57,640 nucleotides of DNA from Candidatus Taylorbacteria bacterium (GTDB taxonomy: Bacteria; Patescibacteriota; Minisyncoccia; Phycocordibacterales; HO2-43-120). The position numbers were made by a program, and so were the translations under genes. The notes under the pieces were generated by a model, which saw nothing but the letters and a program-made list of their open reading frames with translations, had not been told where the DNA came from and did not search any database. Of this stretch, positions 29,907-39,379 are shown piece by piece. The stretch is taken from contig JBDTMN010000008.1 of assembly GCA_039934295.1 (NCBI GenBank), positions 1 through 57,640 on the forward strand, given 5' to 3'. The stretch's first letter is position 1. Each line of letters opens with the position of its first letter.

Positions 29907-30608
29907 TTAATTTTCTGAATTTGAAGTGCTCGTAGCGCTGTCGTCTCCGCTCCTCACATTTGCTTTTACGGATTTAATGACGTCAACGAGTGCCTTAAGC
30001 GCGCCCTTCACACTTTCTTCGGCGACTTTGAGTTCAGCTCTCACCCTAGGGCCTGTCTCGGAGGTGATTGGTTGCTCAAGGATGGTCTGAATTCTGGAAT
30101 TTGCCGAAATGATGTCTTCTTTCGCTTGGTCGGCAACCGTTTTAAATTGAGTCAAAAGAACTTCGGCCTGTGTAAGGTCGATGCCAGAATCTTCCATTTT
30201 GTTCATCCGCTCCTCGAGTTTGGTGCCGATTGCCAAAAGCCGGTCCACCGCATTTCCCAGCCTGTCGACCACTTTATCCACATGGTCTGCGATGTTTTTG
30301 TTTTTGAGGGTTTTTAATCTGTCCTTAATCTCTTCTCTTTTGTGAATGGAAGAGGTGCCCATTTTATCGCGAAACGGAGTCGTGCTCGCGAATCTACCTC
30401 TCCACTTTGAAAGAATACCTCCAAAAGGACGATCGTCATTTTTCTTTTGGAGCTCATTCTGCATCTTTTCCAAATTAAAATTTCGAAGCTGTTGCTTTTC
30501 TCGCGTATCGGTTTGCGTGTTTGCTCCGGAATCTTCCGCGAGCGCAGGCACGACTCCGAGAGTTAAACTCATTATTACGGAAAGCATCGCTAACTTTTTT
30601 ACAATCAT
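29907..30608 (-). CDS. Secreted coiled-coil protein
   Basis: This 233-residue protein has a clear Sec signal peptide (MIVKKLAMLSVIMSLTLGVV, then PALAED as the likely cleavage region). The mature part is almost entirely charged helix with coiled-coil character (LEERMNKMEDSGIDLTQAE, VDRLGNAVDRLLAIG) and a Ser/Thr-rich end. Similar small secreted helical proteins are frequent in Parcubacteria and have no assigned role. Confidence 0.7.
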   Translation of the reverse strand: MIVKKLAMLSVIMSLTLGVVPALAEDSGANTQTDTREKQQLRNFNLEKMQNELQKKNDDRPFGGILSKWRGRFASTTPFRDKMGTSSIHKREEIKDRLKTLKNKNIADHVDKVVDRLGNAVDRLLAIGTKLEERMNKMEDSGIDLTQAEVLLTQFKTVADQAKEDIISANSRIQTILEQPITSETGPRVRAELKVAEESVKGALKALVDVIKSVKANVRSGDDSATSTSNSEN

Positions 30609-30715
30609 TTATTTATTTTTTAAAATGCTGATAAGGCACTATCGAAAGTGCTCTTCTATTTTACTACAGTATGGTATTTTTAACTATTACTCCGACAAAA
30701 AATTTCCAAGGGTAA

Positions 30716-30755
30716 CCCTTGGAAGAAAAAAACCATCCTGTGGAGGATGGGTTTA
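30716..30755. terminator. Terminator between the 30770 gene and its neighbour
   Basis: CCATCC and GGATGG flank a TGTGGA loop, with A-rich sequence before and T-rich after; AAGGGTAACCCTT lies just upstream. Confidence 0.6.
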
Positions 30756-30769
30756 AGTGGGTCGAGAGG

Positions 30770-31417
30770 TCAACATGCGTCCACCGACTCTCCGCAGTTG
30801 AGGCATTTCCAGAAACCGTTCTTTTTTACGGCAACGTGTCCACACTCGGAGCAAGTGGGAGGGTCTCCGCACATTGAAGGGTGTATCTCGACTTCGTGCA
30901 TCAGAGGTCGAATTTTTCCTGGAACGGTTTCAGGAGGCGCGGGCGGGGACATTTCGGTCTCGGCCAGAGCTGGATTGACCGGAGGGGGACTTGAAGCCGA
31001 AGGCGTTTTATCTTTTCTTCGGGAGAGTTCCTCGATAAGCGCGCATAGTTCCGCTTGCGAGTAGACACGCGGGTTTCCGAGAGGGACCACTTTCGGGTCA
31101 TTTCCAAATTCATTCATCTCGCCTCTTCCGTTGTTGAAGATGATGAATGTTGCGTTGGGGCAAAGCGGTTCGAGCTTTTTCTTTAGGACAATGCCGGTTT
31201 TGTATCCCTCGAGAGTTTCGTTCCTGTCCAATTCGACGCAGGGGTTTTCCACCATTTGGAATATTGCAAAGCTCACGCTCTCGCCATTCCCCTGAACGAA
31301 TGTAAGAGCGCTCGGGATGGAGAGAAGCAGTACTTGGAAATACTTATCCTTATCCAACTCTTCTGCAAAGTTCTTGAGGCTCGATCGTCCAATGAAGAGT
31401 ACGACTGGAATATTCAT
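30770..31417 (-). CDS. Receiver-like protein with C-terminal zinc ribbon
   Basis: The 215-residue protein starts with an alternating strand-helix region (residues 1-115, MNIPVVLFIGRSSLKNFAEE) that looks like a degenerate response-regulator receiver fold, but without an obvious phosphoacceptor Asp in the usual place. A Pro/Ser-rich linker follows, then a C-terminal zinc ribbon: CSECGHVAVKKNGFWKCLNC (two CxxC pairs). The function is unknown; nucleic-acid or protein binding by the ribbon is plausible. Confidence 0.55.
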   Translation of the reverse strand: MNIPVVLFIGRSSLKNFAEELDKDKYFQVLLLSIPSALTFVQGNGESVSFAIFQMVENPCVELDRNETLEGYKTGIVLKKKLEPLCPNATFIIFNNGRGEMNEFGNDPKVVPLGNPRVYSQAELCALIEELSRRKDKTPSASSPPPVNPALAETEMSPPAPPETVPGKIRPLMHEVEIHPSMCGDPPTCSECGHVAVKKNGFWKCLNCGESVDAC

Positions 31418-31489
31418 GATCTGATTCCTCCCGGGTTAGGTGTCTGTCTTTTTTCTAAGGAGAAAACTACATGAAGATTGGGTAAAAGT

Positions 31490-31518
31490 AAAGCCGACCG
31501 CCGAAGGCGGTCGGCTTT
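31490..31518. terminator. Terminator hairpin
   Basis: AAAGCCGACCGCC (31490-31502) pairs perfectly with its complement (31506-31518) around GAA. Confidence 0.75.
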
Positions 31519-31535
31519 AAAACATTTTGGAGACT

Positions 31536-31572
31536 AAGGCCCGACCTTTTTTCCGACTTAAGGTCGGGCCTT
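31536..31572 (-). terminator. Terminator of hppA
   Basis: AAGGCCCGACCTT (31536-31548) pairs perfectly with its complement at 31560-31572, just after the hppA stop on the minus strand. Confidence 0.75.
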
Positions 31573-31583
31573 GGGGAGGGGGA

Positions 31584-33566
31584 TTAAACCAAAAATGCGA
31601 CGATAAGAAGCGCTACGATATTCAATATTTTTATCATAGGGTTGATGGCGGGACCTGCAGTATCTTTATACGGGTCGCCGACGGTATCTCCCGTGACTGC
31701 CGCTTTGTGAGCGGGAGAACCTTTGCCTCCATGCGCGCCCTGCTCAATATGTTTCTTGGCATTGTCCCAAGCGCCTCCTCCCGAGGTCATTGAAATCGCG
31801 ACAAATAGTCCGGTAACGATAGAGCCGACGAGCAACCCGCCGAGTGCGACTGGTCCCAAAATAAAGCCGACGAGAATCGGAGCCAAAACAGGGATGAGAG
31901 CAGGAATAATCATTTCTTTGATAGCGGCGGAAGTGACAATGTCCACACAGCGTGCATAATCGGGCTTCGCTGTGCCTTGCATAATGCCCTTAATTTCGCG
32001 GAATTGTCTCCTCACTTCATCAACAACTTTTCCCGCGGCAACGCCCACTGCTTCCATTGAAAGGGCGGCAAAGTAATAAGGCAGGAGTCCCCCCAAGAAG
32101 AGCCCGACAATAACTCTCGGGTCACTCAAGCTGAATGTCAAACCGGGGACTGCCTCGGTATAAGAAGTAAAAAGGACGAGCGCGGCGAGGCCGGCAGAAC
32201 CGATGGCGTATCCTTTGGTCACTGCTTTCGTGGTGTTGCCGACTGCGTCTAAGGGGTCGGTAACATCTCGGACTTCCTGTGGAAGTTTAGCCATCTCCGC
32301 GATTCCTCCCGCGTTGTCGGTAATCGGGCCGTACGCGTCAATCGCCACAATAATTCCCGCCATCGAGAGCATGCTCATTGCGGCAACAGCAATTCCATAG
32401 AGTCCCGCGAAATGGTATGAGGCCAAAATTCCCGCGACAATCGTGAGCAAGGGCCATGCGGTTGCTTTCATTGAAATTGCGAGTCCTTGAATAATGTTTG
32501 TGCCGTGTCCTGAAATGGAAGCCGCCGCGATTGATTTTACCGGATTGTATTTTGTTGAAGTATAGTATTCGGTGATGATGACTAAAAGTGCCGTGACGAT
32601 AAGTCCGACCAACGTGCATCCAAAGAGATTCAAAACTGAATAAGCACCGTTCCCGCTCATTATCATATTTGTAATGGGGTAGAAGGCGAGCGCGGCCAAG
32701 ACTCCGGCGACCGCAAGTCCTTTGTACATCGCGCCCATGATATTTTGTGACTTTCCAAGTTTTACAAACCAGGTGCCTACTATGGACGCGATGATGGCGA
32801 TGCCTCCGATGGCCAATGGGTAGATGAGCGCGCCTTCAAAACCTCGAAAGAGCGTTGCGCCAAGCATCATGGCGGCGATGGTGGTTACGGCGTATGTTTC
32901 AAACAAGTCCGCGGCCATGCCTGCGCAGTCGCCCACATTGTCGCCCACATTGTCCGCGATGACGCCCGGGTTTCTCGGGTCGTCTTCCGGAATTCCTGCT
33001 TCAACTTTTCCCACAAGGTCGGTACCGACGTCGGCCGCCTTGGTAAAAATTCCGCCTCCTAGTCGGGCAAAAACGGAAATCAAGCTTGCGCCGAAGGCAA
33101 GGCCGATGAGCGAAGCAACATCATGGGTGATGGCGAAAAATGCCGTTACTCCAAGAAGCGCCAAACCGACGACAAAAAGGCCGGTGACTGCTCCCCCTTT
33201 GAAAGCAAGAGAGAGGGCGGCGGCGAGGCCTTGCCTCGCCGCCTCGGTAGTCCTGACATTGGTTCGCACCGACACATTCATGCCGATAAATCCGGTGACT
33301 GCCGACAAAACCGCTCCGACCAAAAAGCCGATAGCGATTTTGATATCAAGAGCAATCCAAAGAACGAAAAAGAGAATGATTGCGATAATGGTGATGGTTC
33401 GATACTGTCTCTGCAAGTATGCTTCGGCGCCAGATTGGATTGCGGCGGCGATTTCTCGCATTTTGTCATTGCCCGCGCTCATTTTCAGAATGCCTCGTAT
33501 TAAAAAGAGGCCGTAGACAATCGCAATGGCTCCGCTAACTAAAGAAAAAATTATGTAAGGATTCAT
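31584..33566 (-). CDS. hppA: Membrane-bound proton-pumping pyrophosphatase
   Basis: This 660-residue protein has about 16 hydrophobic segments and all the hallmark motifs of the family. It has the pyrophosphate-binding [20 protein letters not shown], the following [30 protein letters not shown] and the C-terminal [19 protein letters not shown]. It hydrolyses pyrophosphate and exports protons, so it can build a membrane gradient in a cell with limited respiration. The sequence VGNTTKAV has Lys where potassium-dependent enzymes have Ala, so this is predicted to be a potassium-independent proton pump. Confidence 0.96.
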   Translation of the reverse strand: MNPYIIFSLVSGAIAIVYGLFLIRGILKMSAGNDKMREIAAAIQSGAEAYLQRQYRTITIIAIILFFVLWIALDIKIAIGFLVGAVLSAVTGFIGMNVSVRTNVRTTEAARQGLAAALSLAFKGGAVTGLFVVGLALLGVTAFFAITHDVASLIGLAFGASLISVFARLGGGIFTKAADVGTDLVGKVEAGIPEDDPRNPGVIADNVGDNVGDCAGMAADLFETYAVTTIAAMMLGATLFRGFEGALIYPLAIGGIAIIASIVGTWFVKLGKSQNIMGAMYKGLAVAGVLAALAFYPITNMIMSGNGAYSVLNLFGCTLVGLIVTALLVIITEYYTSTKYNPVKSIAAASISGHGTNIIQGLAISMKATAWPLLTIVAGILASYHFAGLYGIAVAAMSMLSMAGIIVAIDAYGPITDNAGGIAEMAKLPQEVRDVTDPLDAVGNTTKAVTKGYAIGSAGLAALVLFTSYTEAVPGLTFSLSDPRVIVGLFLGGLLPYYFAALSMEAVGVAAGKVVDEVRRQFREIKGIMQGTAKPDYARCVDIVTSAAIKEMIIPALIPVLAPILVGFILGPVALGGLLVGSIVTGLFVAISMTSGGGAWDNAKKHIEQGAHGGKGSPAHKAAVTGDTVGDPYKDTAGPAINPMIKILNIVALLIVAFLV

Positions 33567-33683
33567 ACTGATGCGATGCTAATCTACGGATACATGCGAA
33601 TCTACAAATAAGAAGGGAAAAGAGTCCTATTCGGAGCATTCGAATAATTCGTATATTCGCATCGTGTTAATAATTATTAAAAT

Positions 33684-34841
33684 TTACTCTGGAATCGCTT
33701 CGCTTATATTCTCTCCTTTCATTGACTGAATGTCTATGCGAGCGCCGGTGAGCTTCGCGGCAAGGCGCACGTTCTGGCCTCCCTTGCCTATTGCGAGCGA
33801 TTGCTGGTCTTCCGCCACAATCACCTTCGCGCTTTTTGTGTTCTCGTCGAGTTCGACAGAAATAACTTTTGCGGGAGAAAGAGAGTCTTCGACGAATTTT
33901 CGAAGTTCCGGAGACCACTCTATAATATCAATTTTCTCTCCGCCGAGCTCGCTCATCACTGTTCCCACACGAACGCCACGCTGACCCACCATAGACCCCA
34001 CGGGGTCGATGTGGGGGTCATTCGATACGACTGCCACTTTTGAGCGCGAGCCAGCTTCTCGCGCGATTGCTTTTATCTCGACTGCTCCGGAGGCGATTTC
34101 CGGCACTTCGATTTTGAAGAGTTCATGAAGGAATTTGGGGTGCGAACGGGAGAGCCGTAGGAAAATTCCTTTTGGACTTTCTTCCACGGAGAAAAGATAC
34201 ACGCGCACTCGTTCTCCTTGGCGGTATCTTTCGCCCGGTATCTGCTCTTCGTAGGGGAGAATGCCGTTGGTTCGGCCGAGGTCAATGAAAATGTTGCCCC
34301 GCTCGACTCGCTGGACAGTACCAGAAACAATTTCGCCCTGTCGCTTGCCGTATTCCGCCATGACGGAAACTTTTTCCGCTTCTCGGATTTTCTGGATGAT
34401 GACTTGTTTGGCTGTCTGGGCGGCAATGCGCCCGTAGTCTTCCTTGGCTTCAAGTGGGAATATGATTTCATCATCGAGCACAGCGCCTTTTTTTATTTTT
34501 TTCGCGTCATCAAGGAGAATATGATGCTCGGGATTGAAGCGAGCGCGCTCCTCCATTTCGTCGGGAATTTTTTTCTCGCTCTCTCCTTCAGTTTCAAGCG
34601 CGAGCGCTTCTTCGGGCAGAATGACGCGCGTTTCATCAACAACAATTTTTACTTGATGAAATTCGGTTTTGCCGGAATTCAAATCGAAGACGGCTCTTAC
34701 GATTTGGCCTTTCTTGCCGTATTCTTTTTTGTACGCGGTCGCCAACGCCTGCTCGATGGCTTCGAGTATTTTTGCTTTCGGAATTCCCCGCTCTTCTTCA
34801 AGCTGGGAGAGAACCGAGTGGATTACTTTGAGGTCAAACAT
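33684..34841 (-). CDS. nusA: Transcription termination/antitermination factor NusA
   Basis: This 385-residue protein has the NusA order: an N-terminal RNA-polymerase-binding domain (residues 1-125, MFDLKVIHSVLSQLEEERGI), an S1 domain (GEIVSGTVQRVERGNIFIDL), KH1 (SNDPHIDPVGSMVGQRGVR) and KH2 (AIGKGGQNVRLAAKLTGA). It lacks C-terminal acidic repeats, as expected outside proteobacteria. I start at 34841, since the upstream extension is unlike NusA and covers GC-rich repeats. The palindrome GTTAAG...CTTAAC lies just before the start. The usual neighbours rimP and infB are absent. Confidence 0.95.
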   Translation of the reverse strand: MFDLKVIHSVLSQLEEERGIPKAKILEAIEQALATAYKKEYGKKGQIVRAVFDLNSGKTEFHQVKIVVDETRVILPEEALALETEGESEKKIPDEMEERARFNPEHHILLDDAKKIKKGAVLDDEIIFPLEAKEDYGRIAAQTAKQVIIQKIREAEKVSVMAEYGKRQGEIVSGTVQRVERGNIFIDLGRTNGILPYEEQIPGERYRQGERVRVYLFSVEESPKGIFLRLSRSHPKFLHELFKIEVPEIASGAVEIKAIAREAGSRSKVAVVSNDPHIDPVGSMVGQRGVRVGTVMSELGGEKIDIIEWSPELRKFVEDSLSPAKVISVELDENTKSAKVIVAEDQQSLAIGKGGQNVRLAAKLTGARIDIQSMKGENISEAIPE

Positions 34842-35035
34842 GATGTTAAGAACCCTTAACGAATAGGGCACACGAATAGTTAAGAACTTTTCACAAATAA
34901 AGCATTCGAATAAGCCGGATTCTTTATTCGTGTCATTCGCCCGCCCGAACGTAACGTTTCGCCCGCCCGGATGACTCGGTCGGACGGGGTACGGGCGGTC
35001 ACACATTCGTGGATTTGTATTATACTTTTAAAAAA
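34842..35035. other. Repeat-rich spacer upstream of nusA
   Basis: It contains TTAAGAACCCTTAACGAAT-like sequence also found near 25558, and CGCCCGCCCGAACGT/CGCCCGCCCGGA words like those near 29.2 and 29.85 kb. No gene is seen. Confidence 0.4.
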
Positions 35036-35185
35036 ATGAGTCCGCTTTTGGGCGAACTTCGAATACGACTATACTACATCCCTTTCATAAAAAAAGCAAT
35101 CAAAACAAAAAAGGGTGTAAACGATAGAAACAAATTATTACACCACCATGACCCTGAGTTACGCCACATAACCCATGAGCAATAG
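35036..35185 (+). CDS. Possible 49-aa small protein
   Basis: A short frame starts at an ATG 9 nt after a TATACT box (35021-35026), the pattern used by other genes here, and ends at TAG. The peptide is basic (MSPLLGELRIRLYYIPFIKK, then a His-rich end). A GGTGTAA/TTACACC hairpin lies within it and a terminator follows at 35225. It has no recognisable family, and chance is a real alternative. Confidence 0.3.
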   Translation: MSPLLGELRIRLYYIPFIKKAIKTKKGVNDRNKLLHHHDPELRHITHEQ

Positions 35186-35224
35186 TCGTGTGACTACCTA
35201 ATTGTCCAAAGAGTCTCTTTGTAA

Positions 35225-35252
35225 GAAGAAACCGCTATGTTGAGCGGTTTCT
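35225..35252. terminator. Terminator hairpin
   Basis: AAGAAACCGCT pairs with AGCGGTTTCTT around ATGTTG. Confidence 0.6.
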
Positions 35253-35264
35253 TCATGTCAAGGA

Positions 35265-35324
35265 CGGTCCTTGCCGGAGGCTTACGGTCCTTGCCGGAGG
35301 CTTACGGTCCTTGCCGGAGGCTTA
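35265..35324. repeat. Three tandem 20-bp repeats
   Basis: The unit CGGTCCTTGCCGGAGGCTTA occurs three times exactly in tandem, in the gene-free spacer before the lectin-like gene. Confidence 0.9.
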
Positions 35325-35398
35325 TATTCTTTTTAATGGAACTGTTCACAAATCAAATTTCGCGAGGTAAAAGAAACGCTCTACCCGAGATTAGTTTT

Positions 35399-36397
35399 CT
35401 AACTTTGTATAGCCATCCACATAATACCAGGATCCCTCTCAGTACGACAAGAATTACTGTTTGGGGTTCCATAACGTATATTGAATCCTGTTGTGGTCAC
35501 GTTAGTTACCCAAAAGATAGTCGCCTCATTACCGTTCTCGTTCATCCACTTAGACTGGAGAAATACCTTAGGAGCTTGGGTGAATGTCTTATTAAAAGAA
35601 ACTGCCGTGGTTGTAACCCATGCGTATTCAGCACAATTAATATTTGCCAAACCTGTATCGATAACTTGGGTTGATCCACTTCCTCCCGAAGGACTTCCGG
35701 TAAAAATGGTCAGGTATATTTCTATTAGACCCGTATCGTAGGTAGTATTTGGTGTTATGTGGTTGTTATTTATTAGATGCACTTTCACTCTAGATTGAGC
35801 TTGATCAACTTCAACATATGCTTGCATATCCATAAATTCAGTAATAGACACCTGACCATCTACCATATAAGTAGTAAGGTCAGATAATCCTCCATAACGT
35901 ACTGCTGCTGCAGTCATGGTATTGCCACTTGGTAAACTGATAGTTATCCAGTCAGAAACCCCATTAACAAAATTGACATCGGTATGGTATGTAAATATAT
36001 TACCCCAGTTCCCCGTACCTCCTCCCCCTCCTCCAGTTGGCGTCTGCCATGTTGCGTTTCCGACATCATCAGACGTGAGGACTTTGCCTGATCCTTGGCT
36101 CCCGTTGAAAATTTTGACGGTGGCGGGACTGGTTGTAGTGCCAATCTCAATATTACCGTTAAAAATCGATTTCCCGAAGACCAAGAGACCGACTTTATAT
36201 GGGTCAATTATCTGTGTATTTATTCTAAGCTGTCCAAGCTTTGTTTGCACATTATCCCCAACATTTATGGGCGCTTCGGCATTTCCGTTTGGAGGAGCCA
36301 TGGTGGGAGCTGTATACCCCGCTTGCAGAGAACTGACTCCAAATAGTATTCCTAAGCTTAGGGCTATCGACAAGATGTATTGTTTTGCTGTTTTCAT
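35399..36397 (-). CDS. Secreted protein with C-terminal H-type-lectin-like domain
   Basis: This 332-residue protein has a signal peptide (ending near SSLQAG). An Asn/Gly-rich region similar to phage-tail or adhesin stalks follows (residues 30-130, with a GGGGGG linker). A C-terminal strand-rich domain (FTQAPKVFLQSKW, VTNVTTTGFNIRYG, MWMAIQS) resembles the H-type lectin fold, whose members bind N-acetylgalactosamine. It may mediate attachment to a host or matrix. The next gene in the same direction (36399-36716) ends 1 nt before this one starts, so they form an operon. Confidence 0.65.
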   Translation of the reverse strand: MKTAKQYILSIALSLGILFGVSSLQAGYTAPTMAPPNGNAEAPINVGDNVQTKLGQLRINTQIIDPYKVGLLVFGKSIFNGNIEIGTTTSPATVKIFNGSQGSGKVLTSDDVGNATWQTPTGGGGGGTGNWGNIFTYHTDVNFVNGVSDWITISLPSGNTMTAAAVRYGGLSDLTTYMVDGQVSITEFMDMQAYVEVDQAQSRVKVHLINNNHITPNTTYDTGLIEIYLTIFTGSPSGGSGSTQVIDTGLANINCAEYAWVTTTAVSFNKTFTQAPKVFLQSKWMNENGNEATIFWVTNVTTTGFNIRYGTPNSNSCRTERDPGIMWMAIQS

Positions 36398-36398
36398 A

Positions 36399-36716
36399 TT
36401 ATTTTAATTGTTGTGCCTGTTTAATTAATAAAAGTTTTGCCTCTGCCTGCGACTGACTCAATGTGACCCTCGAAGTATCTGTTTCCTCAATTATTTTTTT
36501 CTTTTCCGCCGCCTGCTCTGGAGTGAGGGTTACTCTTTGTTCGAGAAGGGGGACTTCTTTTACAATGGGAGAGGGAGAAGTTGCGTAATAGTAGACAGCA
36601 TATGCAAGGAAGATAAGCACCACAAAAATACCTACAGTAGAAAGTATTACGGTGACGTTGGGTCGTTTTTGTTCTTGAGGAAATTGGGGAGAATTGTTCG
36701 AAGAGATGTTGTCCAT
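36399..36716 (-). CDS. Small single-TM protein
   Basis: This 105-residue protein has a Ser/Asn/Pro-rich N-terminus, one transmembrane helix (VILSTVGIFVVLIFLAYAVY) and a charged helical tail (LTPEQAAEKKKIIEE). It resembles the protein at 39069-39377 in layout: N-terminal polar stretch, one helix, then a Leu-Thr-x-Glu/Ala repeat-like tail. Both precede a large secreted protein gene, suggesting a shared role in anchoring or export. It is transcribed first in the operon with the lectin-like gene. Confidence 0.6.
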   Translation of the reverse strand: MDNISSNNSPQFPQEQKRPNVTVILSTVGIFVVLIFLAYAVYYYATSPSPIVKEVPLLEQRVTLTPEQAAEKKKIIEETDTSRVTLSQSQAEAKLLLIKQAQQLK

Positions 36717-36819
36717 GAGATGAATTATAGTATCGAATAAAAAGATAAGCAATGAACAGGGTGTGGATATGTTTGATTATTGATTTAAAAAAAGGTGAGT
36801 AAGAAGATTGGGAGGATTT

Positions 36820-36852
36820 TGCCCCCAGCACTTTCCGAAAGTGCTGGGGGCA
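36820..36852. terminator. Terminator-like hairpin
   Basis: CCCCCAGCACTTT pairs perfectly with AAAGTGCTGGGGG around CCG. Confidence 0.6.
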
Positions 36853-36987
36853 GGGCGTCCTCGCCTCCGCAAGGATGCTCTGGATCCCCGCCTCCGCGGG
36901 GATGCTCAAAAATCATAGTCATACGACTATTGCTCCGCACTGAAGTGCGGGTTATAGTCGCTTCGCTCGTTGATTTTTGGCACTTTT

Positions 36988-37063
36988 CCCCGTAGTAGAT
37001 TTTGGCATTTTGAAATCAAGAGATTTCAAATGGCGAAGCCAAATGCCAAAATTCACTACGGGG
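36988..37063. repeat. 76-bp inverted repeat
   Basis: CCCCGTAGT (36988-36996) pairs with ACTACGGGG (37055-37063); the arms continue as GATTTTGGCATTT/AAATGCCAAAATT, with smaller GAAATC/GATTTC and GGC/GCC stems inside. It may be a MITE-like element. Confidence 0.7.
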
Positions 37064-37103
37064 TTTTCCCCACCTTGCATAGTTTTGAATTCAAGATATG
37101 TGG

Positions 37104-37109
37104 TATACT
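37104..37109 (+). promoter_or_regulatory. -10 box of the 37117 gene (leaderless)
   Basis: TATACT ends 7 nt before the ATG at 37117. Confidence 0.55.
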
Positions 37110-37116
37110 TTACCTC

Positions 37117-37335
37117 ATGGACACTTTTCCCAATCTGTCCCAAACGGAAGTATCTTCGCACTCTCGCGGAGACCGCAAGCTCATTCCCATTCTTGTTCTT
37201 TTCGCTCTAGCTCTCTTGCTTTTTTTCCTTATGCATTTTTTCTTCTCGAAGAAAATTGTTTTTCCCGACACCATTCCCATTGACTCTTTGACTCAGGATT
37301 ACCGCGGTGTTTGGCAAGGACTGTCCATGACATGA
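37117..37335 (+). CDS. Small single-TM protein upstream of a surface protein
   Basis: This 72-residue protein has a polar N-terminus (about 22 residues), one hydrophobic helix (LIPILVLFALALLLFFLMHF) and a short tail. I start at 37117 because a TATACT box lies 7 nt upstream and the longer frame runs through an inverted repeat. It is followed 52 nt later by a large secreted protein, matching the small-TM-then-secreted pattern at 36.4-36.7 and 39.1-41.6 kb. Confidence 0.55.
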   Translation: MDTFPNLSQTEVSSHSRGDRKLIPILVLFALALLLFFLMHFFFSKKIVFPDTIPIDSLTQDYRGVWQGLSMT

Positions 37336-37387
37336 AAAATCATTCTTAACATGAACCTAAAAATTAACAAATAAAAAAATCTATACT

Positions 37388-38863
37388 ATGTCCACCAGTA
37401 AAAAAATTATATTTTTCGGTCTTGCTCTCGCTTTTATTTTTGCCGGAGCATATTCGATTGGGCGCAGTGAGAGCGCGCAAGCGGCAGCTGGGTCGCTCAA
37501 GGGGTGGGGGTGGTCTTCAAACATTGGGTGGATTAATTTTGACGGGGTGGTAAAAAATGATGACGGCACGCTTTCTGGCTACGCTTGGGCGAACCCGCAA
37601 GATGATACCGCAGTGCCTCCGACTAAAAACATTGGATGGTTTCAATTTGGCGGGCTTTCTGGGGTCACAAACGCAAGTATAGATGCGGCAGGCAAGATGC
37701 ACGGCTTTGCGAGGGCACTTTCTGCTGATTGGAATGGCTGGGATGGGTGGGTTAGTTTCGATGGCACTGCAACAGATGGAAGCCCATACGGCGTAACTTT
37801 GGGCAGTACTCCAGGAACTTTTTGCCCATCAGCTACGAGTTGTCCAGGGTATGATTTTGCGTGGGGGTCTGATGTTGTCGGCTGGATAGACATGAGCGGG
37901 GTCTATTTAATAACGGATTTTGATTTTGTTCTGGACCCTCCAACGCTTCCGCTAGGTGCCACCGCTATCCAAATCCAACTAGGTACTCCGAATGTTAGCA
38001 CCCATGTTGCATCAAGACTGTTGCTCGGAAGTCCTGCAGGGTCGGGCTTTTTTGGATTTAGTTTGAGCACGGATAGCACTTCGGATCCGATTCCTGGAGT
38101 CACAGGTGCTTTAGTAACTGCAGGCAGTTATTTGCCGACATCAGGAGCAGGGACAAATGTAGATTTTATATTAAATGGTTTGGGCGGTCTTGCAAAAGGT
38201 AGCTATGTGATTCATGTCAGTCAGTCTGTTAGTCTAAGTGATTATGTATCCGGGCTGATTCGTTCAACCACAATTGATCTTGACGTTGTAGACACAATAC
38301 CTCCGCTGGGGACTCCTGATACGCCTACTCCATCCGTTGCTACGGGTGCCTGTGGAGGAGCAATTATTATTTCAGGGTATCAAGTTAGCGGGGCGGGTAA
38401 TCTATATAGAATCTGGCGTGAGGATACCAATCCTAATAGACTGACTCAAATTTATGACGGTGAAGACACAATAAGGACCGATACTGGTCTCACTTCGGGC
38501 ACTTCCTACTCTTATAGAGTTCAAGCATACAACGGGCTCAACAATTCTGCTCTTTCAAATCCAGTACCACCAGCTTTTGCTTCCGACGTTTGTCCTGTGA
38601 ATCCACTTCTGACCAATTGTACGGGAACTATACCTTTTGGAAGCGGGACTGTGAAAGGGCCCGACCAATATACTCCACCTCCACCCACTCCTCCAAGTAC
38701 TGATTGGGACCATGGCTACATCATTTACCCTTCTTCGGCGACGTCCCTCCCTTCAGTAGGAGCTTGTCAGTGGACATGCAATCTGGGCTATAGCAAAGTT
38801 GAAGGTGAGACAGGCGCGAACAAGAACAGTTGCAGACCGATTCCGGGGTATGGACAGCAGTAG
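37388..38863 (+). CDS. Secreted surface protein with GWGWSxNIGW and fibronectin-like modules
   Basis: This 491-residue protein has a signal peptide (cleaved near AQAAAG). Near the N-terminus is a KGWGWSSNIGWINFDG motif typical of Parcubacteria surface proteins, with further NIGWFQFGG, GWDGWVSFDG and VVGWIDMSG repeats to about residue 175. A central strand-rich domain and a fibronectin-III-like domain (about 310-400) follow. A Pro-rich linker and a Cys-rich C-terminal module (WTCNLGYSKV, SCRPIPGYGQQ) end the protein. The same C-terminal module ends the protein at 39380-41626, with nearly identical DNA, so it may be a shared sorting or anchoring signal. Confidence 0.7.
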   Translation: MSTSKKIIFFGLALAFIFAGAYSIGRSESAQAAAGSLKGWGWSSNIGWINFDGVVKNDDGTLSGYAWANPQDDTAVPPTKNIGWFQFGGLSGVTNASIDAAGKMHGFARALSADWNGWDGWVSFDGTATDGSPYGVTLGSTPGTFCPSATSCPGYDFAWGSDVVGWIDMSGVYLITDFDFVLDPPTLPLGATAIQIQLGTPNVSTHVASRLLLGSPAGSGFFGFSLSTDSTSDPIPGVTGALVTAGSYLPTSGAGTNVDFILNGLGGLAKGSYVIHVSQSVSLSDYVSGLIRSTTIDLDVVDTIPPLGTPDTPTPSVATGACGGAIIISGYQVSGAGNLYRIWREDTNPNRLTQIYDGEDTIRTDTGLTSGTSYSYRVQAYNGLNNSALSNPVPPAFASDVCPVNPLLTNCTGTIPFGSGTVKGPDQYTPPPPTPPSTDWDHGYIIYPSSATSLPSVGACQWTCNLGYSKVEGETGANKNSCRPIPGYGQQ

Positions 38864-38930
38864 AATAGGGAATGTAACGTGTAACATGTAACGTGTTAAC
38901 GTCAGAAGAAGAGAGAGAAAGAATGATAAA

Positions 38931-38963
38931 GCCCCGAGCTTTTCTCCGAGAAAAGCTCGGGGC
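38931..38963 (+). terminator. Terminator (copy of that at 41691)
   Basis: GCCCCGAGCTTTTC pairs perfectly with its complement around TCCGA. The same hairpin follows the related gene at 41.7 kb. Confidence 0.75.
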
Positions 38964-39068
38964 TGGTGGAAAAAAAAAGGGGGGGGAGAAGTTATGCACA
39001 CCCTCTGCTTTAGTGCTTCGACAAATGTAGTAATATGAATATGTATCTCACTCGCTCAATGAAAATCT

Positions 39069-39377
39069 ATGGACGAAAATAAAACATCTGCTCAAAATAA
39101 AAATCCGGTTGTCATTGCTTTTTTGATATGTGTTATCGCGCTTTCGATTACCTATATTGCTTCAACAGCGCTGAATTTTAAAAAAACAAGCGAGCTTCCG
39201 AAAGAACTTACGCTCGCAGAAAAAAAGGCAGAAGTGATAGCTCGTCTGCAAAGTACAGATACCCAACCTCTTACTAAAGCAGAACGCTCGGAGATTGTAG
39301 ATTTTGTGTCCCGTGGCGGAGCGACCTATACTGAAGCGGAGAGAGCGGAGATTACTCGGATATTAAGGGCAAAATAA
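39069..39377 (+). CDS. Small single-TM protein
   Basis: This 102-residue protein has an N-terminal polar part, one transmembrane helix (VVIAFLICVIALSITYIAST) and a helical charged tail (ELTLAEKKAEVIARLQ, PLTKAERSEIVDFV). The tail resembles that of the protein at 36399-36716. It precedes the large secreted protein gene by 2 nt, and the two are surely co-translated. A role in anchoring or assembling the surface protein is inference. Confidence 0.6.
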   Translation: MDENKTSAQNKNPVVIAFLICVIALSITYIASTALNFKKTSELPKELTLAEKKAEVIARLQSTDTQPLTKAERSEIVDFVSRGGATYTEAERAEITRILRAK

Positions 39378-39379
39378 TC

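Noticed and set aside
32824-33516. 230-residue frame opposite hppA
   Set aside because: It is an antisense shadow of the pyrophosphatase transmembrane region.
35265-35324. CRISPR array
   Set aside because: The three 20-bp units are directly tandem with no spacers.
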